The translations under genes and the position numbers were made by a program. 64,000 nucleotides of DNA. It comes from Ferrovibrio sp046297895. GTDB taxonomy: Bacteria > Pseudomonadota > Alphaproteobacteria > Ferrovibrionales > Ferrovibrionaceae. The DNA lies in NCBI RefSeq assembly GCF_046297895.1, contig NZ_JBKBHC010000002.1, forward strand, positions 310,001 to 374,000, read 5' to 3'. Positions 36,595 to 45,499 of this stretch are shown in pieces (position 1 is the stretch's first letter; each line of letters begins with the position of its first letter). The notes beneath the pieces are model-generated. The model worked only from the letters and a program-made list of their open reading frames with translations. It had not been told where the DNA came from and made no database searches.

Positions 36595-38508
36595 ATGGAC
36601 GACTTCGGCTGCGCCTTCGAAGCCAATCCCCAGGCCATGCTGGCCATCGACCCGGCGCTGGACCGCATCATCGACGCCAATCCGGCGGCCTGTCGTCTGC
36701 TGGGGTACGACCGCGCCGCGCTCTGCGCGCTGAAGATGACCGAACTGCATCCGGGCCAGCGGCCGGCGCTGATCGTGTTCAGCGAGGCGGTGGCGGCCAA
36801 GGGCCGCTACTGGACGCGGAACCTAAGCCCGCGCCATGCCGGCGGCGGCGAGGTGAAGGTGGAATATCTCGGCGCGGCCCTGGAGGGCCGCGAAGCCGGG
36901 CGGCCGCCGTGCCTGCTGCTGATCGCGCAGGATCTGGAAGAGCTGCGCCGGCACAATGTCGACGACGAGGCCGATCACTACGTGCGCGGCGGCCTGGCGG
37001 AATGGCAGCGCGTGGAACGCTTCTTCCGCGACATCGAGCGCGAAAACCAGCTGATCCTGCGCGCCGCGGGCGAAGGCATCTACGGCGTGAATGCCGAAGG
37101 CAAGACCACTTTCGTCAACCCGGCGGCCGAACGCATGCTGGGCTGGAGCGCCGAGGAACTGGTTGGCCGGGACATCCATTCGATGGTGCATCACAGCCAC
37201 CCCGACGGCTCGCATTATCATGGCCACGACTGTCCCATCTACGGCGCTTTCCGCGACGGCCATGTGCACACGGTGGACAACGAGGTGTTCTGGCGCCGCG
37301 ACGGCACGCCGTTCTGGGTCGAATACACCTCGACGCCGATCCGCGACCGTGGCGCCCTGGTCGGCGCTGTGGTGGTGTTCCGCGACGTCAGCCTGAAGCG
37401 CGAGGCGGACGACAAGCTGCGCGCAGCGCTGGAGGAAGTGGAAAGCCTGCGCCAGAAGCTGGAACTGGAAAACGCCTACCTGCAGGAGGAAATCCGCGCC
37501 GAAAGCAATCATCGCGGCATCATCGGCAAGGCGGCCGCTGTGCAGAACATCCTACGCCAGGTGGAACTGGTGGCGCCCACGGATGCCACCGTGCTGGTGA
37601 CCGGCGAGAGCGGCACCGGCAAGGAGCTGATTGCGCGCGCCATTCACGAAGCAAGCAAGCGCAGCGACCGACCGCTGATCCGCGTCAACTGCGCCGCGAT
37701 CCCGCGCGAACTGTTCGAGAGCGAGTTCTTTGGCCATGTCCGCGGCGCCTTCACGGGTGCCCTGAGGGACCGCATCGGCCGCTTCGAGCTGGCCGATGGA
37801 GGCACGCTGTTCCTCGACGAGGTCGGCGAGATTCCGCTGGAACTGCAGGGCAAGCTGCTGCGTGTGCTGCAGGAAGGCCAGTTCGAGCGCGTGGGCGAGG
37901 AACGCACCCGCCATGTGGATGTGCGCGTGATCGCCGCCACCAACCGCGACCTGAAATCGGAGGTGCGGCTGGGGCGCTTTCGCGAGGACCTGTATTTCCG
38001 CCTGAACGTGGTGCCGATCGAATCGGTGCCCCTGCGCGAGCGGCGCGAGGACATCCCGCTGCTGGCCGCGCATTTCCTGCGCGGCGCCAGCCGCAAGCTC
38101 AAGACCGCCGGCCTGCGCCTGACCGAAGGCGACGCGCGGCGGCTCAGCCATTACGACTGGCCCGGCAATGTGCGCGAACTGGAAAACGTGATCGAGCGGG
38201 CGGCCATCCTGGCGCGCGACGGGCGCCTGCGCATTGAACTGCCGCAGGCGGCGCTGCCACAGCGCCAGGCGCCGGCCGCGGCCGATCCCCATGGCGGCCT
38301 GCTGACCGACGAGGATCGGCGCGAACGCGACCGCGCCAATATCCGCGCCGCCCTGGCCGCCTGCGGCGGCAAGGTGTTCGGCGCCGATGGTGCCGCCGCC
38401 CTGCTCGGGGTGAAGCCGACCACGCTGGCCTCGCGGATCAAGGCGCTTGGCCTTTCCCGCACCGGCTTTGCCGAAAAGGCAGGCAGCAGCCCCGCCCAGC
38501 AGCCCTGA
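36595..38508 (+). CDS. Sigma-54-dependent transcriptional activator with two PAS domains
   Basis: Enhancer-binding protein of 637 residues, likely activator of the divergent cyanate operon. It has an N-terminal PAS domain (about 1-115), a second PAS domain (about 150-275), a coiled-coil linker and the AAA+ domain. That domain has Walker A GESGTGKE (about 336-343), the sigma-54 contact loop GAFTGA (about 384-389) and Walker B GGTLFLDEVGEI. A Fis-type helix-turn-helix lies at about 603-620 (LLGVKPTTLASRIKALGL). The ATG has AAGGAG upstream. A His-rich stretch (HHSHPDGSHYHGHDCP) in PAS 2 may bind metal or ligand. It has no receiver domain, so it senses through PAS. Confidence 0.93.
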   Translation: MDDFGCAFEANPQAMLAIDPALDRIIDANPAACRLLGYDRAALCALKMTELHPGQRPALIVFSEAVAAKGRYWTRNLSPRHAGGGEVKVEYLGAALEGREAGRPPCLLLIAQDLEELRRHNVDDEADHYVRGGLAEWQRVERFFRDIERENQLILRAAGEGIYGVNAEGKTTFVNPAAERMLGWSAEELVGRDIHSMVHHSHPDGSHYHGHDCPIYGAFRDGHVHTVDNEVFWRRDGTPFWVEYTSTPIRDRGALVGAVVVFRDVSLKREADDKLRAALEEVESLRQKLELENAYLQEEIRAESNHRGIIGKAAAVQNILRQVELVAPTDATVLVTGESGTGKELIARAIHEASKRSDRPLIRVNCAAIPRELFESEFFGHVRGAFTGALRDRIGRFELADGGTLFLDEVGEIPLELQGKLLRVLQEGQFERVGEERTRHVDVRVIAATNRDLKSEVRLGRFREDLYFRLNVVPIESVPLRERREDIPLLAAHFLRGASRKLKTAGLRLTEGDARRLSHYDWPGNVRELENVIERAAILARDGRLRIELPQAALPQRQAPAAADPHGGLLTDEDRRERDRANIRAALAACGGKVFGADGAAALLGVKPTTLASRIKALGLSRTGFAEKAGSSPAQQP

Positions 38509-38651
38509 TTCCAGGCAAACCACAAAGGCTGGTGGTGCTGGCTGGCACTCCCACCCTCTTGTCTGCCAAAGCATTAGGCGCTTCACTCAGCAGGCCGTCC
38601 CGGGCCCGCCGCCGTTGCCTGCGCATGCTTTTCTCCTGCTGCGAGGCGATC

Positions 38652-38897
38652 ATGGCCATCATTCGTCTGGACAAACAGGGCAGGCTGATCCTGCCCGCCG
38701 AACTGATCGGCAGCCACCATTGGCGCGCCGGCACCGAATTCAGTATCGAGGACCGGCCCGACGGCCTGCTGCTGCGGCCTTTGCGCGCCCATCCCAAATC
38801 CGCCAGGGCCAAGGCCGACGGCCATCATGGCAGTACCGGCCGCGACAGCGCGCTGGCCGATGCCGTGCGCGACCGCTACGCCAGACTGGGGCACTGA
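38652..38897 (+). CDS. AbrB/SpoVT-type DNA-binding protein (orphan antitoxin-like)
   Basis: The 81-residue protein has a swapped-hairpin AbrB N-terminus (IIRLDKQGRLILPAELIG, FSIEDRPDGLLLRPL) and a charged C-terminal tail such as VapB-type antitoxins use to hold a toxin. No toxin gene follows. The ATG at 38652 has GAGG six bases upstream. It could be a solitary regulator or a relic of a toxin-antitoxin pair. Confidence 0.75.
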   Translation: MAIIRLDKQGRLILPAELIGSHHWRAGTEFSIEDRPDGLLLRPLRAHPKSARAKADGHHGSTGRDSALADAVRDRYARLGH

Positions 38898-39018
38898 TCC
38901 GGGCATCCTGCTGCCGGTGTGATGAAGGTCACAACCGGCCTACTCTCGCCAGATTTCCTTCCCGGCATATCTATGCGACGTCGTTCAACCGCTGTTGCAG
39001 GATATTAAAGGGAAAATC

Positions 39019-39813
39019 ATGGCATTGAGCCGCCTGTTTGCCGGAGCCGTTGTTTCAGTCACATTGCTTGCTGCCGTGCCGCCGGCCCTGGCGCAGAATG
39101 ACGGTGCCGGGAAGTCCGACTGGCGCCTGACGCTAGGTGCCGGCACCATGATGGCGCCAAGCTATCTTGGATCGGACGACTACGATGTCAGTGCGCTGCC
39201 GTTGCTCGATCTGCGTTATGCCGACCGCGTTTTCCTCTCTACGCGCGATGGCCTGGGTGCCAATCTGCTGCGCGACGGAAACCTTAGCGCCGGCCCGGTT
39301 TTGAAGTACCGGTTTGGCCGCGATCAGGATGACGATGATGCCCTGCGCGGCCTGGGCGACGTCGATCCGGCCGGTGAGGCCGGCGCCTTTGTAAAATACA
39401 GTGTCGCCAAGCTCAGCATGGGCGCCGAACTGCGCCAGGGCTTCGGCGGGCATGAGGCGGTCATCGGCGAATTCTGGCTCAACCGGCGCTTTGACCTAAC
39501 CGAGAAGCTGGATTTCAACATCGGCCCAAAACTGACGCTGGCCAGCGGTGACTTCACCGAAACCTATTTTGGTATCGACGCCAGCCAGGCGGCGCGCTCC
39601 GGCTATCGCCGCTATGATGCGGACGGCATGTTTGTCAGCTACGGACTGAATGCAGCCCTCGGCTATAAGCTGACGCGGCAAGTCAGGCTGGGGGCTTTCG
39701 CCGGGATCGAGCAGATCGGCGGCGACGCAGCAGACTCGCCGATCGTCGATCAGGCCGGTTCGGCCACGCAGGCCAGATTCGGCCTGACACTCAGCTATAG
39801 CTGGATCTGGTAG
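39019..39813 (+). CDS. MipA/OmpV-family outer membrane protein
   Basis: The 264-residue protein has a signal peptide ending in PPALA (about residue 25) and a beta-barrel domain of the MipA/OmpV family (GAGTMMAPSYLGSDDYDVSA, LPLLDLRYADRVFLSTRDGL) with a final aromatic residue (SYSWIW) as expected for outer-membrane insertion. E. coli MipA scaffolds murein enzymes; in other bacteria these proteins affect antibiotic or osmotic responses. The ATG at 39019 has AAAGGGA upstream; an upstream TTG is not favoured. Confidence 0.88.
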   Translation: MALSRLFAGAVVSVTLLAAVPPALAQNDGAGKSDWRLTLGAGTMMAPSYLGSDDYDVSALPLLDLRYADRVFLSTRDGLGANLLRDGNLSAGPVLKYRFGRDQDDDDALRGLGDVDPAGEAGAFVKYSVAKLSMGAELRQGFGGHEAVIGEFWLNRRFDLTEKLDFNIGPKLTLASGDFTETYFGIDASQAARSGYRRYDADGMFVSYGLNAALGYKLTRQVRLGAFAGIEQIGGDAADSPIVDQAGSATQARFGLTLSYSWIW

Positions 39814-39824
39814 ACATATCGCTT

Positions 39825-39856
39825 GGCCGGACCGGATAAGATCGCCGGGTCCGGCC
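39825..39856. terminator. Hairpin between convergent genes, possible bidirectional terminator
   Basis: A 9-bp perfect inverted repeat (39825-39833 with 39848-39856; GGCCGGACC/GGTCCGGCC) lies 11 bases after the mipA-like stop and 16 bases after the amidohydrolase stop on the other strand. Neither side has a T-run, so it may stabilise 3' ends or act with Rho rather than terminate on its own. Confidence 0.5.
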
Positions 39857-39872
39857 ATCACGACATCGTCCG

Positions 39873-41069
39873 TCAGGCCGCGTCGCCGAGTTCCACATTC
39901 ACCAGATTCACCCAGTAGGCCGCACCGGTGACGAGGATCTGGTCGTTGAAGTCGTAATGTGGCGTGTGCACGTAATGGCACGAGCCATCCTCGATACTGC
40001 CGCCATTGCCGATCAGGATGTAGGCGCCGGGCTTTTTCTCGAGCATGAAGGCGAAATCCTCGGCGCCGGTCAGCTTCTCGACATCGCCATCGGTCTTCGC
40101 CTCGCCCACGGTCAGCGCCGCGGCCTTCAGCGCCAGGGCGGTCTGTTCCGGCGCATTCACCAGCGGCGGATAACGGCGCAGATAATGATATTCCGCGCCG
40201 CAGCCATGGGCCTGGGCGATGCCCTGTGCCACTTCGGCCAGCCGCCGTTCCAGCAGGTCGCGGTCGGCCGGCGTATAGCTGCGCGCCGTGCCGCGGATCA
40301 GGACTTCGGAAGGGATCACGTTGGGCGAGCCATAGGCGCCGGCGGCGATATGGCCCACGCTGATCACGGCGGCATTCTGCGGCGAGACATTGCGGCCGAT
40401 GATGCCCTGGGTGGCGGTGATGAAATTCGCCGCCGGCTGGGTCGGATCTGTGCCCATCTGCGGCATCGCGCCATGGCCGCCGGTGCCACGGAATTTGACG
40501 GTCCAGGTATCCGACGCCGCCATCATCGGACCCGGCCGGATGGCGAAATGGCCGGTGGGAAGCCCCGGCATGTTGTGCATGCCGTAGACGGCGTCGCAGG
40601 GAAATTTCTCGAACAGGCCATCCTCGATCATCACCCGCGCGCCGGCCTCGCCCTCCTCGGCCGGCTGGAAGATGAAATGCAGCGTGCCGGCGAAATCGGG
40701 ATTCTGCGCCAGGTGCTTGGCAGCGCCGAGCAGCATGGTGGTATGGCCGTCATGTCCGCAGGCATGCATCTTTCCGTCATGCACGGATTTATGCGCGAAG
40801 GTGTTCTTTTCCTGCAGGTTCAGGGCATCCATGTCGGCACGCAGGGCAATGGCGCGCTGCCCCTGGCGTTTGCCCTTCAGGGTGCCGACCACGCCGGTCT
40901 TGCCCAGGCCGCGATGGATCGGGATGCCCCATTCGGTGAGCCTGGCCGCCACGATGTCGGCGGTGCGGTTTTCCTCGAAGGCCGTTTCCGGATGCTTGTG
41001 GATGTCGTGGCGGATCGCGGTGAGCTCCTCGCGATAGGCCTGCATCTCCTTCAGGAGGTCCTTGCTCAT
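39873..41069 (-). CDS. M20-family amidohydrolase (hippurate hydrolase-like)
   Basis: Metal-dependent amidase of 398 residues that removes acyl groups from amino acids. Family motifs include RHDIHKHPETAFEE, ACGHDGHTTMLLG and FQPAEEGEAGARVMIEDG, and TGAEDFAF near the end, all metal-site regions. Relatives hydrolyse hippurate, N-acetyl amino acids, or indole-3-acetyl amino acids; the substrate cannot be fixed. It is divergent from an MFS transporter 204 bases away, which may import or export its substrate. Confidence 0.88.
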   Translation of the reverse strand: MSKDLLKEMQAYREELTAIRHDIHKHPETAFEENRTADIVAARLTEWGIPIHRGLGKTGVVGTLKGKRQGQRAIALRADMDALNLQEKNTFAHKSVHDGKMHACGHDGHTTMLLGAAKHLAQNPDFAGTLHFIFQPAEEGEAGARVMIEDGLFEKFPCDAVYGMHNMPGLPTGHFAIRPGPMMAASDTWTVKFRGTGGHGAMPQMGTDPTQPAANFITATQGIIGRNVSPQNAAVISVGHIAAGAYGSPNVIPSEVLIRGTARSYTPADRDLLERRLAEVAQGIAQAHGCGAEYHYLRRYPPLVNAPEQTALALKAAALTVGEAKTDGDVEKLTGAEDFAFMLEKKPGAYILIGNGGSIEDGSCHYVHTPHYDFNDQILVTGAAYWVNLVNVELGDAA

Positions 41070-41273
41070 GACGGTTACCTTTTGGTGCGTTGGTATTTAT
41101 GGCCGGGAAAGCTGGATCCAGCACAGCACCAAGCCGGCCGGCTGGCAAGAGGACCCGGCCGCGAATTGCACCGGTACATTACTGCCTCTGGACTAAAACG
41201 GAGACCGGCCCCATCATCCCGCCTGCCTGTCCGTCAGGCCGTCCCGAGACAATAATCATAACGAGCCCTAGCC

Positions 41274-42551
41274 ATGGCCACCCGCAGCCTGTCGCCCCGC
41301 GTGCCCTTCCACCACGATTCGCTCAGCCAGTGGCAGAGCGTGTCGATCCTCTCCGGCGCCGCCATCATGCTGTCGCTGGCCATGGGCATGCGCCAGAGCC
41401 TTGGTCTGTTCATGCAGCCGATCACCCGCGACATCGGCATCTCGGCTGCCGACTTTGCCTTCGCGCTGGCGGTGCAGAACATCGTCTGGGGCATCGCGCA
41501 ACCCTTTGCCGGCGCACTGGTCGACAAATACGGCACGCGCATGATCGCGCTGTTTGGTGGCCTGCTTTATGCCGCCGCCCTGATCATCACCGCCTATGCC
41601 GATGCCGCCTGGATGATCACGCTGAGCTCGGGCGCCATGATCGGCGTGGCGCTGGCCTGCACCACATCGGGCATCGCCGCCAAGATCGCCGCCAAGGTCG
41701 TGCGCCCAGAACGCCGCAGCCTGGCCTTCGGTCTGGTCTCGGCGGCCGGCTCCATCGGCACCTTCTTCTGCGCGCCGCTGGCCCAGGGCGTGATCCAGTC
41801 GAGCGGCTGGCAGATGGCGATGTTCGCCTTCGTGGCGCTGGCCGCCGCGATGCTGCCGGCAGCCCTGATGGGCGGCCGCGCCGACAAGGTACCCGTCGGC
41901 GGCCCCGCCGGTGGCCAGGCCGAGACGATGCGCAGCACGCTGGCCGAGGCGCGGCGCCATGGCGGCTATATCGTGATGGCCGCCGCCTTTTTCGTCTGCG
42001 GCCTGCAGCTCGTATTCCTCACCACTCACCTGCCGACCTTCCTGGCCGATTGCGGCGCCGACCCGATGCTGGGCGCGCAGGCGCTGGCGGTGATCGGCGC
42101 CTTCAACGTGTTCGGTTCATGGCTGTTCGGCTGGCTGGGCGACCGTTACCACAAGCCCATGCTGCTCGGCCTGATCTATATTGCGCGCTCGGTGGCCATC
42201 GCGCTGTATTTCATGCTGCCGGTGAGCAGTTTCTCCACGCTGGTCTTCGCCGCCGTGATGGGCACGCTGTGGCTGGGGGTGATCCCGCTGGTCAACGGCC
42301 TGGTGGCGCAGATTTTCGGCATCCGGTATCTCGCCACGCTGACCGGCATCGCTTTTTTCAGTCATCAGGTGGGCAGCTTCCTCGGCGCCTGGGCCGGCGG
42401 CGTGATCTACGACGCGCTGGGCTCCTACACGCTGGCCTGGCAGCTTGCCGCCGGTATCGGCGCGGCCGCCGGCGTGATGCAGCTTTTCATGAATACGCGG
42501 CCGACCGAGCGCGTGCTGGCCGCCCAGCGCGAGGCGGTGGCCGCGGAATAA
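41274..42551 (+). CDS. MFS transporter
   Basis: The 425-residue protein has about 12 membrane helices, with MFS loop motifs near GALVDKYGTRMIALFGG (loop 2-3) and FGWLGDRYHKPMLLGL (loop 8-9). It resembles the oxalate/formate or monocarboxylate-type antiporter group. The divergent amidohydrolase gene suggests an acylated amino acid or carboxylate as substrate, which is inference. It converges with the MATE gene with 20 bases between their stops. Confidence 0.87.
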   Translation: MATRSLSPRVPFHHDSLSQWQSVSILSGAAIMLSLAMGMRQSLGLFMQPITRDIGISAADFAFALAVQNIVWGIAQPFAGALVDKYGTRMIALFGGLLYAAALIITAYADAAWMITLSSGAMIGVALACTTSGIAAKIAAKVVRPERRSLAFGLVSAAGSIGTFFCAPLAQGVIQSSGWQMAMFAFVALAAAMLPAALMGGRADKVPVGGPAGGQAETMRSTLAEARRHGGYIVMAAAFFVCGLQLVFLTTHLPTFLADCGADPMLGAQALAVIGAFNVFGSWLFGWLGDRYHKPMLLGLIYIARSVAIALYFMLPVSSFSTLVFAAVMGTLWLGVIPLVNGLVAQIFGIRYLATLTGIAFFSHQVGSFLGAWAGGVIYDALGSYTLAWQLAAGIGAAAGVMQLFMNTRPTERVLAAQREAVAAE

Positions 42552-42571
42552 TCCGCAGCCACCGCCTGCCG

Positions 42572-43951
42572 CTAGCGGCTGAAGAGGCGCCACATTGTCA
42601 GCGACGTGGTGAGCGCGGCTCCGGTGACCAGGCCGATCCACAACCCGGTTACGCCAAGGTTCTGAACCTCGCAAAGCCAGATGCCGAGCGGTGCGCCAAT
42701 CCCCCAGTAGGAGACGAGCTTGAACGTCATCGTCGCGGCGGTATCCTTGCGGCCGCGTAGCAGCCCCAGCGCCGCCAGCCCGGGATAGACGATCAGTTCC
42801 AGCAGCCCGAGTAAGAGCAGAAGACCGACCGCAACCTTGGCCGCGGCAACTCCCGCAGTACTGGAATCGAAGAACCAGACAGCCAGCGGTTCTGCGCTGA
42901 CGGCCATCAATGCGAACAGCGCCGCGCCGGCACTCAGCGATATGAGAAGGCTGCTGGTTACGACCGCCCGGGCAATCGCCGCATTTTCCAGCGTCGCCGC
43001 CCGCGCCATACGTACCATGGAGGCCTGAAGCATGGCTGCCGATCCGGCATAGAGGATGCCCGACAGCCGGAGCGTCAGCGTATGGGCGGCGACATCGGCT
43101 GCACTGAGCACTGCCGCATAGAGCGTGACCGCCAGGAAGATGCCGGTCTCAGTCAGCATCGTCACGCCGATGGGAAGGCCGACGCGCAGCACGGCACCCA
43201 GACCATGGTGCTCGACCGGTGCGCTGGCCGGGGCTGTCGCCGGTATCGCCGCGGCGGCGCGCCGCGCCACAAACAGCAGCGCCGCAAGGGTTGCCGCTGC
43301 AACCAGCAGAGTGGACAGGCCCGCGCCGGTTGGGCCGAAGGCAGGGATCGGTCCAGCGCCCATCATCAGCACATAATTGGCGACCGCATTCAACGGCAGC
43401 ATCGCCATCGTGACATAAAGAAAGACCTTCGGCTTTTCCGCCGCCGTGAGGATAGTGCGGTAGAACGTAACGCCCAGCATGGGAATGAGCGTCAGCGCCA
43501 TGCTGCGCGTGTATCCCGCACCCTCATCGAGCAGGCCGCGCTCGAGACCGAGATATTCCAGCCAGGCCGGCGCGAACCAGACCGCCGGGACCGACAGGAG
43601 CGCCAGCAGGGCGACCATGACCCAGCCCATGCGCTCGAGCTTGGCGCGGGAAGCCGTGTCGGCCCGCGTGACCGCCGCCGTATAGAAAGGCGCCAGACCG
43701 CCGAGCGTCCCGGCACAGAAATAGAAGATGATGGAATAGAGATCGCTGCCGACCGCCACCGCCGCCAGGGCATCGGCACCGAACAGCATCGACACCATCA
43801 CCGTATCGGTCACGCTCATGCCCATGTTGACCAGGGCGATAAGGGCAATCGGCAGGGCCAGACGCAACAGCGACCGTCCCTCTCCGGCATAGAGCGCCCA
43901 ACTCGCGCCGGCATCGGTACGGACTGCAAACTCGGTATCAATCGTCGACAT
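42572..43951 (-). CDS. MATE-family multidrug efflux transporter
   Basis: The 459-residue protein has about 12 membrane helices and the MATE signatures near GRSLLRLALPIALIALVNMG, the first helix, and FGADALAAVAVGSDLYSII. The MATE fold is repeated, as the second half begins near AVLRVGLPIGVTMLTETGIF. It exports cationic compounds by sodium or proton antiport. The ATG at 43951 has AGGA eight bases upstream; an ATG seven codons earlier is less well placed. Confidence 0.9.
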   Translation of the reverse strand: MSTIDTEFAVRTDAGASWALYAGEGRSLLRLALPIALIALVNMGMSVTDTVMVSMLFGADALAAVAVGSDLYSIIFYFCAGTLGGLAPFYTAAVTRADTASRAKLERMGWVMVALLALLSVPAVWFAPAWLEYLGLERGLLDEGAGYTRSMALTLIPMLGVTFYRTILTAAEKPKVFLYVTMAMLPLNAVANYVLMMGAGPIPAFGPTGAGLSTLLVAAATLAALLFVARRAAAAIPATAPASAPVEHHGLGAVLRVGLPIGVTMLTETGIFLAVTLYAAVLSAADVAAHTLTLRLSGILYAGSAAMLQASMVRMARAATLENAAIARAVVTSSLLISLSAGAALFALMAVSAEPLAVWFFDSSTAGVAAAKVAVGLLLLLGLLELIVYPGLAALGLLRGRKDTAATMTFKLVSYWGIGAPLGIWLCEVQNLGVTGLWIGLVTGAALTTSLTMWRLFSR

Positions 43952-43990
43952 CGGATCATTCCTGTTCTGCATTGCTGACGGACAAGGGTT

Positions 43991-44020
43991 CGGCGGCCGC
44001 GGCGTGACACGCGGCCGCCG
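43991..44020 (-). terminator. Strong GC-rich hairpin after the DUF1127 gene
   Basis: An 11-bp perfect inverted repeat (43991-44001 with 44010-44020; CGGCGGCCGCG, 8-base loop) lies between the DUF1127 gene and the MATE gene, both on the minus strand. No T-run follows, so it may be a Rho-assisted terminator or a 3'-end protector. Confidence 0.5.
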
Positions 44021-44051
44021 GTCCTCGGCGATCCCTGATCATTGGCCCGGA

Positions 44052-44276
44052 TCAGAGGTCCCTGAGACGCCGCTCTGCGATCCAGAAGGGCCGGGTGGCT
44101 TCGTAATGCGCGGCGACGGGATCGATCCCCGCATCGCGCAGGGTGCGGGGATCGATGCGCGCCAGAAGGCGCCGTGCCGCGCGGCGGCGACGCTGGATGC
44201 GCAGCGCCTGCGCCAAGCGCCGCAGCCAGCCAGCCTGACGATCTTCGGCGCGGCGGCCGATCGCTGCCCAGACCAC
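44052..44276 (-). CDS. Small DUF1127 (YjiS-like) protein
   Basis: The 74-residue basic protein ends with the DUF1127 signature (RRLLARIDPRTLRDAGIDP, then ATRPFWIAE). DUF1127 proteins are small alphaproteobacterial RNA-binding or regulatory proteins, some linked to phosphate and carbon metabolism. Start is uncertain: GTG at 44276 or TTG at 44285, both close to the stop of the upstream methyltransferase gene, suggesting coupling. Longer readings run antiparallel to nothing recognisable and overlap that gene in another frame. Confidence 0.7.
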   Translation of the reverse strand: MVWAAIGRRAEDRQAGWLRRLAQALRIQRRRRAARRLLARIDPRTLRDAGIDPVAAHYEATRPFWIAERRLRDL

Positions 44277-44287
44277 GGCCTGCAAGA

Positions 44288-45364
44288 TCAGCGCCGCAGT
44301 TCGAGGATCAGGTTGAAGGGCGTTGCCGTGGCGCGACGGAACCGCGTGAAGCCATTGGCCCGGGCGAGTTCCGACAACCGGCCTTCCCCGGCCTGCGCGC
44401 CCAGCACGTGGGTCCCGTTCTCCGAAATCGCATGGGCGCAGCACAGGGCGGTGGAGCCAGCGTAGTACATGCGTCCGATCGGGTTTAGGTTGTCCTCAAC
44501 CTTGTCGTTGGCGAAGGGCTCCACCAGCATCACCGTGCCGTCCGGCGCCAGGCTCTTGGCGGCATGGCGCAGCGCCACATCCGGATGCCCCATGTCGTGC
44601 AGCGCATCGAAGAAGCAGATCAGGTCATAATCCTGCGACGGATAGTCCCCGGCCTTGGCCACGCTGAAGGTAACGCGGTCGGCCACGCCGGCCTTCTTGG
44701 CGTTCTCGCGCGCTGCCTCGATCGACCCCTCATGGACGTCGAAGCCCCAGAACCGGGACTTCGGAAAAGCCTGCGCCATGATGATGGCGGAATGACCGTG
44801 GCCGCAGCCCACATCGGCCACCCGCGCGCCGGCCTCAAGCTTGGATACCACGCCCTCCAGGGCGGGCAGCCATTCCGGCACCAGATGGGCCTGGTAGCCG
44901 TTGCGGAAGAAGGCGGCCACGCCGCAATACAGGCGGTGATGATGATCGCCCCAGGCCACGCCCTTGCCGGTTTTGATGGCCGCGATGGTCTTGGCCTCGT
45001 CGAACCACAGCGAAGCCGTCACCTCCCAGGCATTGGGAATGAAGACCGGGCTGCTTTCCTCGGCCAGCATCATCGCCTGCTCGGGCGACAGCTCGTATTT
45101 CTGCTCGGCCGCATGATAGATCACGTAACCGCCCGCGGCATTGCAGTTCAGCCACTCGCGCACATACCGCTCGGCGCAGCCGGCGCGCTGGGCCACTTCA
45201 GCCGAGGTAAGCGGCCCGGCGCCGGCCATGGCCTTGTAGAGGCCGAGCTTATGGCCGATGCTGATCATCACGCCGCCGTTGCTGGCCGACATATCGGCCA
45301 CGGCCATGCCGACCAGCGCATGCAGCTTGTCCTGATTGATGTTGATCGCGTTCATTACCGTCAC
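44288..45364 (-). CDS. Class I SAM-dependent methyltransferase with N-terminal winged-helix domain
   Basis: The 358-residue protein starts with a dimerisation/winged-helix domain (LTSAEVAQRAGCAERYVREW) like that of O-methyltransferases, then has a Rossmann methyltransferase domain with the SAM site VADVGCGHGHSAI and motif FDALHDMGHPDVALRHAA. The substrate is unknown. It is divergent from a GATase/AraC-type regulator, a likely control pair, and is followed by the DUF1127 gene. Confidence 0.85.
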   Translation of the reverse strand: MTVMNAININQDKLHALVGMAVADMSASNGGVMISIGHKLGLYKAMAGAGPLTSAEVAQRAGCAERYVREWLNCNAAGGYVIYHAAEQKYELSPEQAMMLAEESSPVFIPNAWEVTASLWFDEAKTIAAIKTGKGVAWGDHHHRLYCGVAAFFRNGYQAHLVPEWLPALEGVVSKLEAGARVADVGCGHGHSAIIMAQAFPKSRFWGFDVHEGSIEAARENAKKAGVADRVTFSVAKAGDYPSQDYDLICFFDALHDMGHPDVALRHAAKSLAPDGTVMLVEPFANDKVEDNLNPIGRMYYAGSTALCCAHAISENGTHVLGAQAGEGRLSELARANGFTRFRRATATPFNLILELRR

Positions 45365-45499
45365 CTGATGCGTAAACTACTTCGGGGGAGTGGGGTTTAG
45401 CGGCCCGCTTGCGGGTCGGGCGGCACATTGACGGTTGCCGGTCGCGTTGTTGAGAGCGTAACTTGTCAATACCGGTTCAAACGTGCCATCGGTGCCGGA

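Noticed and set aside
42555..42572. GCCGCTAGCGGC palindrome between the MFS and MATE genes as a terminator
   Set aside because: It is only a short self-complementary sequence without a loop of usable size or a T-run.
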